From positions 816,092 through 880,091 of the forward strand of contig NZ_KE383971.1 in NCBI RefSeq assembly GCF_000423045.1: DNA of 64,000 nt. The letters are read 5' to 3'. The notes under the pieces are model-generated. The model saw only the letters and a list, made by a program, of their open reading frames with translations, did no database searches and was not told where the DNA came from. Position numbers and translations under genes: made by a program. Of the stretch, positions 55,723-64,000 are shown in pieces (position 1 is the first letter of the stretch; every line of letters begins with the position of its first letter). This DNA comes from Christiangramia portivictoriae DSM 23547. Its GTDB lineage: Bacteria; Bacteroidota; Bacteroidia; Flavobacteriales; Flavobacteriaceae.

Positions 55723-56973
55723 CTAATATTTCAGTTTCGTGAGATAACACTTAATTTTTTCGCCTCTTACGGCCGGTTTACCAGGTTCTTCAGCACATTC
55801 GCATAATTTCGTGCTTCCGTAGTCATTTAATTTCTCATGAGCATCGGAGCGAGCCCAAATAGATACCAGTGCATTTTGATCAGGATTTTCTTCACAGTCG
55901 CCATCTATTTCAAAGGCATGTATGGTATTTTCATAAAAGTAGACCAGTGGATCTCGATCATAGGATGAGGTGGTCCACATTTTGAATTCGTTAGGCATTC
56001 CTGTATCAAATTCTACTATCCTTTCCTTTTCATTTTCAGAAATGCTGGTAACCTTTTCATTATGATCCCGAACAGCGAAGGTTTTGAATTGATTCATACA
56101 TGCAGGCTCTCGCATCGTATAATACAATTCTGAAGTGGCGTGATGATGGTATGGATACAAAGTGTTTACGGCCTGCACGGTCATTCCAACTTCAGCACCA
56201 ACTTCCTCTCCATTGATCTTTTCAATCCGTAATAAACCCCAATGTCCAAAAATCTCAGCATAGGCATAACCACCTCTTACTTTCGCATTATTTCTCTGGT
56301 TTCTTTCACTTTCTTCAGCATACATGGGAAACCAACCTGCAGAAGCCCAGAGATTTGGTAGCGCTCGTGCACTAACGTCAAAAGGAAAATTACGAGGCGT
56401 CTTCACCTGATCACCCGTGACCATTATATTAAAATTTTCAGAGAACAAAAGCCCCGCCTTTTTAACTTCAGGATCACTTACTTTTGAATCGAAAAATTCC
56501 TGAAACGTCATTCTGTTCAACCACTGAGCGACTTCTGATCTTGCTTCCAGTTCACCACCGGGACTATAGAGCCAGTCCACATTTCCTCTTGCCGCGAAGC
56601 ATGCTTTCGCCGCATCAGGATTGTGCAGTATCTGGTAAATATTCTTAACCATGAGTTGCATGTCACGGCGATCCATAATGCATAACTTGCTTATCCCATC
56701 AACAGTTTCATAAGTCGCGACATCTGAATTCTGACATTTGCTGCCTTCAGGAGAGGTAGTTAACGCCACCGCGTAAGCCTCGAGATACTGTAAAGATTCT
56801 TTCCATAGAATGTCAATATACTTTTGTTCCTCTTCTGAATATACTTCAGATTCTTCAAGGCATTCGAACTTCGCATTCTTCAGTTCGTCTGGATCAATAA
56901 AATCAGGAATTTTCTGAGCGTAGCTGAAGTTATAGGCTGTCAATGCAATCATGACGCTAAGTAAATATTTCAT
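55723..56973 (-). CDS. Secreted cupin-like protein with a DMSP-lyase-type metal motif
   Basis: 416 residues with a signal peptide (residues 1-19, cleavage near SYAQK). The C-terminal half has YPYHHHATSELYYTM. This aligns with the HxHxxxExY cupin metal site of the DddL/DddQ/DddW dimethylsulfoniopropionate lyases (there YPxHxHxAxExY), followed by a downstream His in ENTIHAFEI. The N-terminal 200 residues are helical and Cys-containing. Its secretion and extra domain differ from characterised DMSP lyases, which are cytoplasmic. It may be a DMSP-lyase-like enzyme of unknown substrate. Single gene, weak neighbours. Confidence 0.65.
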   Translation of the reverse strand: MKYLLSVMIALTAYNFSYAQKIPDFIDPDELKNAKFECLEESEVYSEEEQKYIDILWKESLQYLEAYAVALTTSPEGSKCQNSDVATYETVDGISKLCIMDRRDMQLMVKNIYQILHNPDAAKACFAARGNVDWLYSPGGELEARSEVAQWLNRMTFQEFFDSKVSDPEVKKAGLLFSENFNIMVTGDQVKTPRNFPFDVSARALPNLWASAGWFPMYAEESERNQRNNAKVRGGYAYAEIFGHWGLLRIEKINGEEVGAEVGMTVQAVNTLYPYHHHATSELYYTMREPACMNQFKTFAVRDHNEKVTSISENEKERIVEFDTGMPNEFKMWTTSSYDRDPLVYFYENTIHAFEIDGDCEENPDQNALVSIWARSDAHEKLNDYGSTKLCECAEEPGKPAVRGEKIKCYLTKLKY

Positions 56974-57255
56974 ATCAATGATTTTAAATTATTCCATGTT
57001 TGATACTGCATTTAAAACTAGCCTGGGACCAGATTGATGATTTTCTTTTCCGAATTTGTAACAATAGATTTGTTAAGTCATTCTTATCCAATATACATAT
57101 GAGATCACAAATCTCTTTTTCGATAGATGCACATTCCATTTACACAACTCACAGGCTTTCGTTCCGAAATCTATTATTACTACAGCTTCCTGCTTCAGCA
57201 ATAAACAGCAAACTGTAATTTTACTGTTGTAGGCTGCCACGGCAAATTCTTATTT

Positions 57256-59556
57256 CTATACCACTTTTTCAATCCGAACCTTTACAGACTTACTAATGGG
57301 CGTATTACTGCGTTCTGCAAAATGATTAAAAGGCACCAGAGGATTAGTTTCCGGGAAATAGGCCGCCGTGTTTCCTGCAGGTATCTTGTAAGGCAGTACT
57401 TTAAATTTATAAGCAGTTCTTTTCTTACCATCGTAAGTGCTGCTTAGATTGACAATTTCAAATTTTTTCAAATTGCGTTTTTGCATGTCCTGCTCGTTCA
57501 TAAAAATTACCCGCCGTTCGTTGTATACTCCGCGATACCTGTCATCAAGGCCATAAATGGTGGTGTTGAACTGGTCGTGACTTCTAATGGTCATTAGCAT
57601 CAATTCATCTTCTTCCAGATCATGGTCGGGCAACTTATTCAGGGTAATCTGCGCCTTTCCATTCGGGAGCATGCTAAAATCTCTTCTGCGGGCGTTGTTG
57701 GGCAGATAATAGCCAAAACCCTTGGAACGTTCGCTGGTCTTTTCAAATCCTTTGGCTACAAGATCTATCTTCTCTCTGATAAGTTCGTAATCTTCTCCCA
57801 TGTCTTTCCAGGCTACAGCATGATCACCTTTAAAATAGGTATGCGCAAGATTACCTATAATTTCCGGTTCACTCATGATGTTGCTGGATGCAGGTTTAAG
57901 GACTCCCTTGGACTGCCTTATTCTACCCATACTGCTTTCCATCGTAAGAAACCTGGTGTTTCCATTCTTTTCATCTTTTTCTGAACGTCCAAAAGTGGGA
58001 AGGATCAGCGCTTTTTTACCGGTTACCAGATGAGAGCGATTCAGTTTCGTGCTTATTTGAACTGTCATACTGCAGTTATTGAGTGCCTCGGCCGTATAAT
58101 CTGTATCTGAAGCCGCCATCAGAAAATTACCTCCCAGAGCAAAAAAGACTTTTGCTTTGCCGGAATGCATGGCCTGCATGGACTCCACCACATCGATGCC
58201 TTTCTTGGTAGGTGGATCAAAGTTCATAAATTTTTTGATACGCTTATTCAGATCTTCATCTACAAAGTGCATGATGCCTACACTCCTGTCACCCTGCACA
58301 TTGCTATGTCCTCGCACGGGACAGGTACCAGCGTTGTCTTTTCCAATCGCTCCTTTTAAAAGAAGCAGGTTTACATATTCCCGAATGGTTTCCACACCAT
58401 TTTTATGCTGAGTAAGTCCCATTGCCCAGCAAACGATGATCTTCGTTTTCTTCGCCAGGACGTCTACAGCCTCGTTGATCTTTTCGCTGGAAACTCCGGT
58501 GAGAGCAAGTAACTCTTCTTCGTCAAACGACTTGAGATCCTCGATAAGTTCTGAATATCCCTGGGTATATTCTTTCAAAAATTCATGATCGAATACAGAG
58601 TCATCCAGCGCATCTTTATCAGCAAGACGTTTCAGAATAAGTTTTACCAGGGGAATATCCTGGTTGATATTTACCGCCAGGTGCAGGTTGGCAATATCTT
58701 CCCCACCACCCAGTAGTCCTTTTACATTTTTGGGATTTTTAAAGTTTACCAGCCCGGTTTCTTCCAATGGATTAATGGCGATGATGTAGCCTCCGTTTTC
58801 CTTACATTTTTCCAGGGCAGATAGCATCCTTGGATGGTTGGTCCCGGGATTCTGACCTGCAATGATTACTACTTCAGCTTCGTAAAAGTCTTCCAGCTTT
58901 GTGCTGCCCTTACCAATGCCAAGAGTTTCATCCAGGGCGACCCCACTGGATTCGTGACACATGTTACTGCAGTCTGGCATATTGTTAGTGCCATAGGCGC
59001 GAACAAACATTCCGTATAAAAAAGCAGCTTCGTTGCTGGAGCGACCGGAGGTATAGAAAATAGCTTCGTTTGGAGAATCCAGGCTACGCAGTTCTTCGGA
59101 AATCATATCAAATGCAGCCTGCCATGAAATAGCTTCGTAATGTATGCTTCCTTCACGTAAAACCAAAGGTTCTATGAGTCGGCCAAATTTATTTAGTTGA
59201 AAATCACTTAATTCTGAAAGCTCTTCGACAGAATATTTCTGAAAAAAAGCGGCATCAATATGACTATGGGTCGCTTCGTCTGCCAGGGCTTTAGCTCCGT
59301 TTTCGCAGTACTCTCCAATTTTTGAAGGATTTTCAGGATCTGGCCAGGCGCAACTAGGGCAGTCAAATCCATCCTGCTGATTGATGGTGAAAAGCGCTCG
59401 CATGGAATCCACCACGCCCATTTCCTTGAATGTATGTTTCACTGTCTCTCTTATCCCCAGCTTGCCTGCGGCATGAGTCACAGGCTCTTTAAATTTGAGA
59501 TCTTTAAATTCAACTGGTCCGCGGTGATTTACTTTTCTGTGATTTTGATTTTCCAT
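57256..59556 (-). CDS. FdhF/YdeP-family molybdopterin oxidoreductase
   Basis: 766 residues, size of YdeP-type formate-dehydrogenase-like enzymes. The N-terminus has FDCPSCAWPDPENPSK with EYCENGAKALADEATH (Cys pattern for a 4Fe-4S cluster). The molybdopterin domain follows: YTSGRSSNEAAFLYGMFVRA, CSNMCHESSGVALDETLGIG, and IAGQNPGTNHPRML. C-terminal molydop-binding domain with MLMTIRSHDQFNTTIYGLDD. YdeP homologues are linked to acid stress and formate-like oxidation, but their substrate is not proven. It begins directly after the small upstream gene (TAA then ATG) and is near the divergent mobA. Confidence 0.92.
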   Translation of the reverse strand: MENQNHRKVNHRGPVEFKDLKFKEPVTHAAGKLGIRETVKHTFKEMGVVDSMRALFTINQQDGFDCPSCAWPDPENPSKIGEYCENGAKALADEATHSHIDAAFFQKYSVEELSELSDFQLNKFGRLIEPLVLREGSIHYEAISWQAAFDMISEELRSLDSPNEAIFYTSGRSSNEAAFLYGMFVRAYGTNNMPDCSNMCHESSGVALDETLGIGKGSTKLEDFYEAEVVIIAGQNPGTNHPRMLSALEKCKENGGYIIAINPLEETGLVNFKNPKNVKGLLGGGEDIANLHLAVNINQDIPLVKLILKRLADKDALDDSVFDHEFLKEYTQGYSELIEDLKSFDEEELLALTGVSSEKINEAVDVLAKKTKIIVCWAMGLTQHKNGVETIREYVNLLLLKGAIGKDNAGTCPVRGHSNVQGDRSVGIMHFVDEDLNKRIKKFMNFDPPTKKGIDVVESMQAMHSGKAKVFFALGGNFLMAASDTDYTAEALNNCSMTVQISTKLNRSHLVTGKKALILPTFGRSEKDEKNGNTRFLTMESSMGRIRQSKGVLKPASSNIMSEPEIIGNLAHTYFKGDHAVAWKDMGEDYELIREKIDLVAKGFEKTSERSKGFGYYLPNNARRRDFSMLPNGKAQITLNKLPDHDLEEDELMLMTIRSHDQFNTTIYGLDDRYRGVYNERRVIFMNEQDMQKRNLKKFEIVNLSSTYDGKKRTAYKFKVLPYKIPAGNTAAYFPETNPLVPFNHFAERSNTPISKSVKVRIEKVV

Positions 59557-59925
59557 TTACAGGCTTAAGGTTTTGGGATTGGGATAATTTTCAGATTCAT
59601 CTTCTCCACGATCTTCGAGGCAGGTAAAATCTTTTTCCAGTAAGAGATCTATGCTTTTGCCATTAGTTGTGGAAATAGTATGAGAAAATCCAATTCTTTG
59701 ATCGGTATCCCAGTTTTTCAGTAGTGCATTGGAAATTTGCAAAGAGATCTTATTACTGTCAAATTGTATGTTTAATTCGTCAATTTCAGTAGCTTTCACT
59801 TCATAAATGAAATCCTGAGTGGTGAAATTGGTTCTTTCTTCGATAGATCTCTCCTGGCATAATTGCTCAACTTCGGTCTTTGTCAATCTGAATCTTACCG
59901 AATTTCCCCGAATTCTTATTTTCAT
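59557..59925 (-). CDS. Small protein coupled to the YdeP-type molybdoenzyme
   Basis: 122 residues: MKIRIRGNSVRFRLTKTEVE start, beta-rich middle (LNIQFDSNKISLQISNALL), acidic Cys-containing end (FTCLEDRGEDESENYPNP). No function known; it may belong to the DUF7009 group, from memory only. Its stop abuts the YdeP start without a gap, so translation is coupled and it may help maturation or cofactor loading of YdeP. Divergent from mobA. Confidence 0.75.
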   Translation of the reverse strand: MKIRIRGNSVRFRLTKTEVEQLCQERSIEERTNFTTQDFIYEVKATEIDELNIQFDSNKISLQISNALLKNWDTDQRIGFSHTISTTNGKSIDLLLEKDFTCLEDRGEDESENYPNPKTLSL

Positions 59926-60158
59926 ATGTATTTAATTTCTTGAATGGTTCATAGCTTAACCACCTTTTAAAGTTAAGCCTATTCAGTTAAATTATAGAAC
60001 AGAATATGAACGGAAATGGAAGTTTTAGCAAGCTTTTAACGACAGCAGTTCAATTTAAAAGGAACAAATAGAAACAGTTCAATTTTGGTGCAGTCATCAA
60101 AATTCGGCAGAAATCCACTATAATATGTCTATTTTTATCATTCATAGTTTGTGGTAAA

Positions 60159-60752
60159 TTGATAGATAGAAGTGAAATAGAAGTTTTTATTCTCGCGGGT
60201 GGTAAGAGCCGTCGAATGGGTATGGACAAAGGTTTAGTTCATTATAATGGACAGCCAATGATCACGCGTATATTAAATGTTATTGAAGAGCTTGAACTAG
60301 AGACCTGCATCATTAGCAGCAACCCAGACTATTTAAAATTTGGGAAACCTGTATTGCAGGATTTAATTCCGGGTAAAGGACCCATGGGTGGTTTGTATAC
60401 GGCTCTAACTTATTCCAAAGCCCCTATGGTTTTTTTGATAGCCTGTGATATGCCAGCCATAAACAGGGAAGGAGTAGAGAGTCTATTGACTTATTCTGAA
60501 ATAGGATCGATCACGATCGCTAGAGATGCCAAGCAAATTTCTCCACTTTTTGCCTGCTATCCGAAATCCTTGCTTTCGAATGTAAAAGAGGCTGTTCTGA
60601 CAGATCATCTAAAAATGCAGGATTTTGTAAAGAAGCAGAAGCATAGAGTAGTCGACTTTGAAATCCTTTACAAATCAGAAGTTTTGCAGAATTTTAATAC
60701 CAGAGAAGAATTAAATGCTGCAGAAAATACAGAGCACGAAAGCGATAACTAA
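60159..60752 (+). CDS. mobA: Molybdenum cofactor guanylyltransferase
   Basis: 197 residues with ILAGGKSRRMGMDKGLVHYN, the GTP-binding LAGGxSxRMGxDK signature of MobA, then IPGKGPMGGLYTALTYSK and FLIACDMP. It attaches GMP to molybdopterin to make bis-MGD, the cofactor of DMSO-reductase-type enzymes such as the YdeP protein next door. The start is TTG at 60159: the upstream frame has a nearby stop and no ATG. No other moa/moe gene is in view. Confidence 0.9.
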   Translation: MIDRSEIEVFILAGGKSRRMGMDKGLVHYNGQPMITRILNVIEELELETCIISSNPDYLKFGKPVLQDLIPGKGPMGGLYTALTYSKAPMVFLIACDMPAINREGVESLLTYSEIGSITIARDAKQISPLFACYPKSLLSNVKEAVLTDHLKMQDFVKKQKHRVVDFEILYKSEVLQNFNTREELNAAENTEHESDN

Positions 60753-61012
60753 GACAAATTGATTGTCAACTTTACTAGTCTTGGAAGAATGTTTTTATTG
60801 CAGAAGTATTAGTCAATTTCTAAGTGATTTGAACAATTAATTGAAGAAATCGTTTGGGTTTGGAAAAATGAATAGCTTACTAAGTTTGGTAGCTTTTCTA
60901 CATATCCATATTTTAATTCGATATCGCTATATTGGCGCGAGAATTATCCTATTAGTCGAATGAAAAGCCATGTAATGAATTTCATTCTTACGTTATTATG
61001 AACGTTGTAAAT

Positions 61013-62038
61013 TTATATCATTTCCTCGATCGTAACTTTCTCTGTCTTTTCAATGACATCCCACTGCCAGCCGTCGTTTTGCAAATAGGCCAATAACAGT
61101 TTTCTTCGATTAGCCAGTCTACGATTCGCTGAATCATTGATCGCCTGATCTGACTTTTTTAAGTCTTGTAAATAATTCGTATCAGGATGTTCAGGTTCAT
61201 CGTCATTAGGATGTATGAACGCAGAAGCCAGAGTAGATAAATAATAGGTCAGGGACTTGTAGGTTCGCTCTATACTTCGCCTGTCTTCAAAATGATCTTC
61301 CTCAACCTGATATAAAAGAATAGATAAGGTTTCATCAAGGGTAGCGAGTTGTACAGGTAAGGATTCATAGAGATTTATTGAATGAAAATAATGAATAACG
61401 GGATACGCCAGGTGACTTTGAGCAACTTTCAGCAAAGGCGCTTCCAGATCGCTTAAAGCTTCAGATAACCGATTAAAATTATCATCCTTATAATTTGTAA
61501 TAATTTTTTCTGGGGTTTCACCAAGGTTATGAATTTGCATACTCAACTTTCTTTTTAGCGTGATTCCCTCAACTACGGGAATTAAAAAGGAGATTCCTAA
61601 ACTAATGAAAACAACCCCGGTATAGGATATGAATCCAGTAAAGAACAACCACCAGTCGGAAGCCGGAGTGTAGTCTCCATTACCCATAGATGAAAGAACA
61701 TAGGCTGCAAAATAAAGTTTATTAAAAAAGCCTGAGACATAAGCATTATCCTGCGCAGACCATAAAGCCTGGGGATCTGAATAAACTATCAAGGTATTTC
61801 CAAGCCATAAAATAATGATCCATGTCAAAACGATCCCTAATAGTATCAAGGGACCAACATATTCTAAAAGTCTGTTCTTACCATTTTTGCCTGTGATCTT
61901 TAATGCGAATCTCCAGAACCATCTGGAAATTCTATCGGCAATAAAAGCAGAACCTCTGGGTGATAAGATCGTATAGATCATATCATAAATGGTTACTAAA
62001 ACGATGATAGCACCGATACCGAAATACAAAAGATTCAT
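61013..62038 (-). CDS. Two-helix ion channel with an atypical selectivity filter
   Basis: 341 residues. N-terminal helix (about 1-25), second helix (about 60-82), pore loop with LSSMGNGDYTPASDWW (about 115-130) and inner helix (WLFFTGFISYTGVVFISLGI, about 130-150). The cytoplasmic C-terminal 190 residues carry no obvious RCK domain. The filter position reads M-G-N-G-D, not the T-V-G-Y-G of potassium channels. Fold by pore-helix pattern is an Ion_trans_2 channel; ion selectivity is uncertain. Single gene. Confidence 0.82.
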   Translation of the reverse strand: MNLLYFGIGAIIVLVTIYDMIYTILSPRGSAFIADRISRWFWRFALKITGKNGKNRLLEYVGPLILLGIVLTWIIILWLGNTLIVYSDPQALWSAQDNAYVSGFFNKLYFAAYVLSSMGNGDYTPASDWWLFFTGFISYTGVVFISLGISFLIPVVEGITLKRKLSMQIHNLGETPEKIITNYKDDNFNRLSEALSDLEAPLLKVAQSHLAYPVIHYFHSINLYESLPVQLATLDETLSILLYQVEEDHFEDRRSIERTYKSLTYYLSTLASAFIHPNDDEPEHPDTNYLQDLKKSDQAINDSANRRLANRRKLLLAYLQNDGWQWDVIEKTEKVTIEEMI

Positions 62039-62160
62039 AGTTCCTGTTTATTTATTTTAAATAAATTTTGTGCAGGCATTTAAGTTACAACATCTCATTT
62101 ATATAAGTAAGAATTGAGCCATTCTCTGTGCCTGGAATTTGTTTGATCTCTGGTTAGCTT

Positions 62161-62469
62161 ATGCATACTTTAATCAAATTGCTGTATTTTGCTAGTCAAA
62201 ACAGAAGTTTGGAAAATCAACGCTCAGAGGTGAAAAACCTGATCCAGGATATTGCCAACCAAAGAAAAGTTAACGATACTAGTTTTTGTCCTTCAGAAGT
62301 AGCCAGAATATTCTTTGATGAACATTGGAGAGACAAAATGGACATGGTGCGATCTGTTGCCGACGAACTTGTTAAGGAGAATAAATTGATCACTATGCAA
62401 AAGGGAAAGCTAATTCAGGCTTTGCGTTCAGAAGCAAAAGGACCAATACGTCTTAAGGCTAAAAACTGA
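62161..62469 (+). CDS. DUF3253 family protein
   Basis: 102 residues. SFCPSEVARIFFDEHWRDKM and the later KGKLIQALRSEAKGPIRLK fit DUF3253, a small winged-helix-like domain of unknown role, found widely in bacteria. Single gene between the ion channel (divergent) and the PLP enzyme. Confidence 0.88.
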   Translation: MHTLIKLLYFASQNRSLENQRSEVKNLIQDIANQRKVNDTSFCPSEVARIFFDEHWRDKMDMVRSVADELVKENKLITMQKGKLIQALRSEAKGPIRLKAKN

Positions 62470-62620
62470 TTCTTTACGAAAACAGCTGCGCCAACTGTCT
62501 TATGATATCCAGCAATTTTCTTAGAAAGATAGATGTATAAATTTCTGGATGTTAATTATAGTCAAAAACATCTGGAAAAGAGAAGAAATAATAACACCTT
62601 TATCCCGCAGATTTAAAGGT

Positions 62621-63613
62621 ATGATATTGGAGCAGGTAAAAAATTGTCAAAGTATTTTAGATTCCATCGGGAATACGCCGCTATTGCGTTTAACCAAATT
62701 ATTTCCTGGTTCCCGGGCTAATTTCTTCGGAAAACTGGAATCTGCAAATCCTGCCGGTAGTTTAAAAGACAGAACTTCCTTACTCATCTTACAGAATGCA
62801 TTAAAGCAGGGAAAAATCAAACCTGGTGATACGATTGTGGAATCAAGTTCTGGTAATATGGCGCTTGGTTTAGCGCAGGCATGTCTCTACCTTAAATTGA
62901 AGTTGATCGTTGTTGTCGATCCCAATCTCAACAAGCATACAGAAAAGTTACTGCAGGCTTACGGCGCAAGGATTGAGTACATTAAGGAGCCATTGGAAGA
63001 GGGAGGTTTTCTGGCTGCCAGGTTGGATAAAGTTAAGTTTTTACTAGACGAAATCCCTAATAGTTACTGGCCAAATCAATATGGGAATGCAGACAATCCC
63101 TTAGCTCATCATAAGACTATTGAAGAGATAATGACCGCCATGAACGGAGAGGTGGATTATATCTTTGTATCTGTTAGCACCTGCGGAACATTAATGGGGT
63201 ATGCAGATTACATTAATATGCATAAACTAAAAACCAAATTAGTCGCTGTAGATGCAGAAGGAAGCGTGCTCTTTGGCGGTGAACCAGATAAACGGCTAAT
63301 TCCCGGGCACGGTTCTGCAGTCCCTTCTCAATTTCTTGACAGGGATCTGGTACATGATCATATTGCAGTTAGTGATTTGGAATGCATTGAAGGCTGCTGG
63401 TCATTGCTAAAAACCGAGGGAATTCTTTGCGGGGGCTCCACGGGCGGTGTAATATCTGCGATTAATAAATATAACCTGGAAGACGATTCAAATTGTGTAT
63501 TCCTGCTTTGTGATAAGGGCGAGCGTTATCTGGACACCATTTACAATAAAGAGTGGATCAGTTCCAACTTTCCAGATCAGATTTTAAATGATAAATCTGT
63601 TATAGGGTGGTAG
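62621..63613 (+). CDS. Cysteine-synthase-family PLP enzyme, SbnA-like
   Basis: About 330 residues from ATG at 62621 (MILEQVKNCQSILDSIGN); the longer frame from 62549 is less likely. Fold-type II PLP enzyme: SIGNTPLLRLTKLFPG, LESANPAGSLKDRTSLLILQ (Schiff-base Lys in SLKDR), ESSSGNMALGLAQAC (phosphate/substrate loop), and STCGTLMGYA. The PNQYGNADNPLAHHKTIEEI stretch and the overall character resemble SbnA (N-(2-amino-2-carboxyethyl)-L-glutamate synthase), which makes the 2,3-diaminopropionate precursor of staphyloferrin B. No SbnB is seen inside the window, so the call is tentative. It overlaps the next gene by 7 bases. Confidence 0.78.
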   Translation: MILEQVKNCQSILDSIGNTPLLRLTKLFPGSRANFFGKLESANPAGSLKDRTSLLILQNALKQGKIKPGDTIVESSSGNMALGLAQACLYLKLKLIVVVDPNLNKHTEKLLQAYGARIEYIKEPLEEGGFLAARLDKVKFLLDEIPNSYWPNQYGNADNPLAHHKTIEEIMTAMNGEVDYIFVSVSTCGTLMGYADYINMHKLKTKLVAVDAEGSVLFGGEPDKRLIPGHGSAVPSQFLDRDLVHDHIAVSDLECIEGCWSLLKTEGILCGGSTGGVISAINKYNLEDDSNCVFLLCDKGERYLDTIYNKEWISSNFPDQILNDKSVIGW

Positions 63614-64000
63614 ATACTCAACTGGATCATACCAATCTGGATAATGCCTATAGAATAGCCATCGTTGGTTTGGGACCAAAAGGCTTGTATGCACTGGAAC
63701 GACTGCTAGCTCAAATCAATCATCGAAAAATTACATCAAGGGTAGAGATTCACCTGTTTAATTCCAGTAAATATTTTGGGGCAGGGGATATTTATGACCT
63801 CGATCAGCCTGAGTATTTATTGATGAACTATTCAAGCGACAATATCAATGCCTGGATTGATGAGAAACCATCAGCCATACTTCAGAAAACAACTAATTTC
63901 AGAGAGTGGTTGCTTTTAAATGGATTTAAGAGAGACTCAAAAACTTATCTCCAGTATGCACCAAGAGCTTTAGTTGGAAGATATTTGAACGAAGTATATC
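63607..64000 (+). CDS. FAD/NAD(P)-binding protein, N-terminal part
   Basis: Open from GTG at 63607 to the window end (131 codons). An upstream in-frame TAA leaves GTG as the only plausible start. It begins with YRIAIVGLGPKGLYALERLL, the dinucleotide-binding GxGxxG loop of the pfam13454-like NAD_binding_9/FAD-NAD(P)-binding group, then MNYSSDNINAWIDE and LQYAPRALVGRYL. Translationally coupled to the SbnA-like gene (7-base overlap), so the two act in one pathway, probably a small siderophore-like or diaminopropionate-derived product. The rest lies outside the window. Confidence 0.8.
   Translation, partial: MVDTQLDHTNLDNAYRIAIVGLGPKGLYALERLLAQINHRKITSRVEIHLFNSSKYFGAGDIYDLDQPEYLLMNYSSDNINAWIDEKPSAILQKTTNFREWLLLNGFKRDSKTYLQYAPRALVGRYLNEVY

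Noticed and set aside
57000-57218. 72-codon plus-strand ORF between the cupin-like gene and the YdeP gene
   Set aside because: Composition and start context are not gene-like, and it opposes both neighbours.

Overview
The window looks like chromosomal DNA of a marine Flavobacteriaceae bacterium (Bacteroidota), of the Gramella/Christiangramia type. This is inferred from TonB-dependent receptors with N-terminal carboxypeptidase-like domains, a DUF4374 lipoprotein beside one receptor, a Lacal_2735-type small protein, a beta-propeller/LytTR two-component pair, moderate GC, and the Bacteroidota -7 promoter element TAnnTTTG. I saw no rRNA, tRNA, CRISPR array, insertion sequence or phage gene.

Layout. 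0-1 kb: end of a molybdopterin-dependent xanthine/aldehyde oxidase large subunit. 1-6.2 kb: TetR regulator plus a tripartite ABC exporter (ABC protein, HlyD-type adaptor, TolC-type channel). 6.2-7.7 kb: small Cys-motif protein and an outer-membrane transporter broken by one in-frame stop. 7.7-11.9 kb: rhodanese/DUF2490/isoprenylcysteine-methyltransferase operon, a SAM methyltransferase, a persulfide-dioxygenase-like/rhodanese fusion, and a small protein. 11.9-15.1 kb: Oar-like TonB receptor. 15.3-19.7 kb: TrpF homologue, AhpD-like/TetR pair with matching operators, ASCH, DUF3891 and AraC genes. 19.8-25.8 kb: four overlapping glycosyltransferases followed by a YqcI/YcgG (GntA-like) heme N-oxygenase homologue and two unknown proteins. 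25.8-30.2 kb: royal-jelly/yellow-family protein, then DoxX/MarR(OhrR-like)/quinone reductase/NAD(P)-binding operon, and DUF421. 30.2-38.5 kb: KatE catalase, GAF histidine kinase, and a 1496-residue UvrA-like protein with four ABC modules. 38.6-48.4 kb: large PLP enzyme, beta-propeller sensor kinase with LytTR regulator, and a TonB receptor/DUF4374 operon. 48.8-55.6 kb: katG with an in-frame stop, TPR histidine kinase/response regulator pair, a yitT pseudogene with three lesions, and a Lacal_2735 protein. 55.7-61 kb: secreted cupin-like protein with a DMSP-lyase-like metal motif, YdeP-type molybdoenzyme with a small partner, divergent mobA. 61-64 kb: ion channel with an unusual filter, DUF3253, and an SbnA-like PLP enzyme followed by an FAD/NAD(P)-binding protein cut by the window end.

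Themes. Oxidative and thiol stress recurs (KatE, broken KatG, OhrR-like operon, AhpD-like protein, persulfide dioxygenase), as does molybdenum cofactor use. The most unusual items are the four-module UvrA-like protein, the exporter ATPase with a degenerate nucleotide site, the glycosyltransferase/N-oxygenase cluster, the secreted DMSP-lyase-like cupin, and three genes broken by small lesions. Those lesions may be real decay or assembly error; the sequence alone cannot decide.
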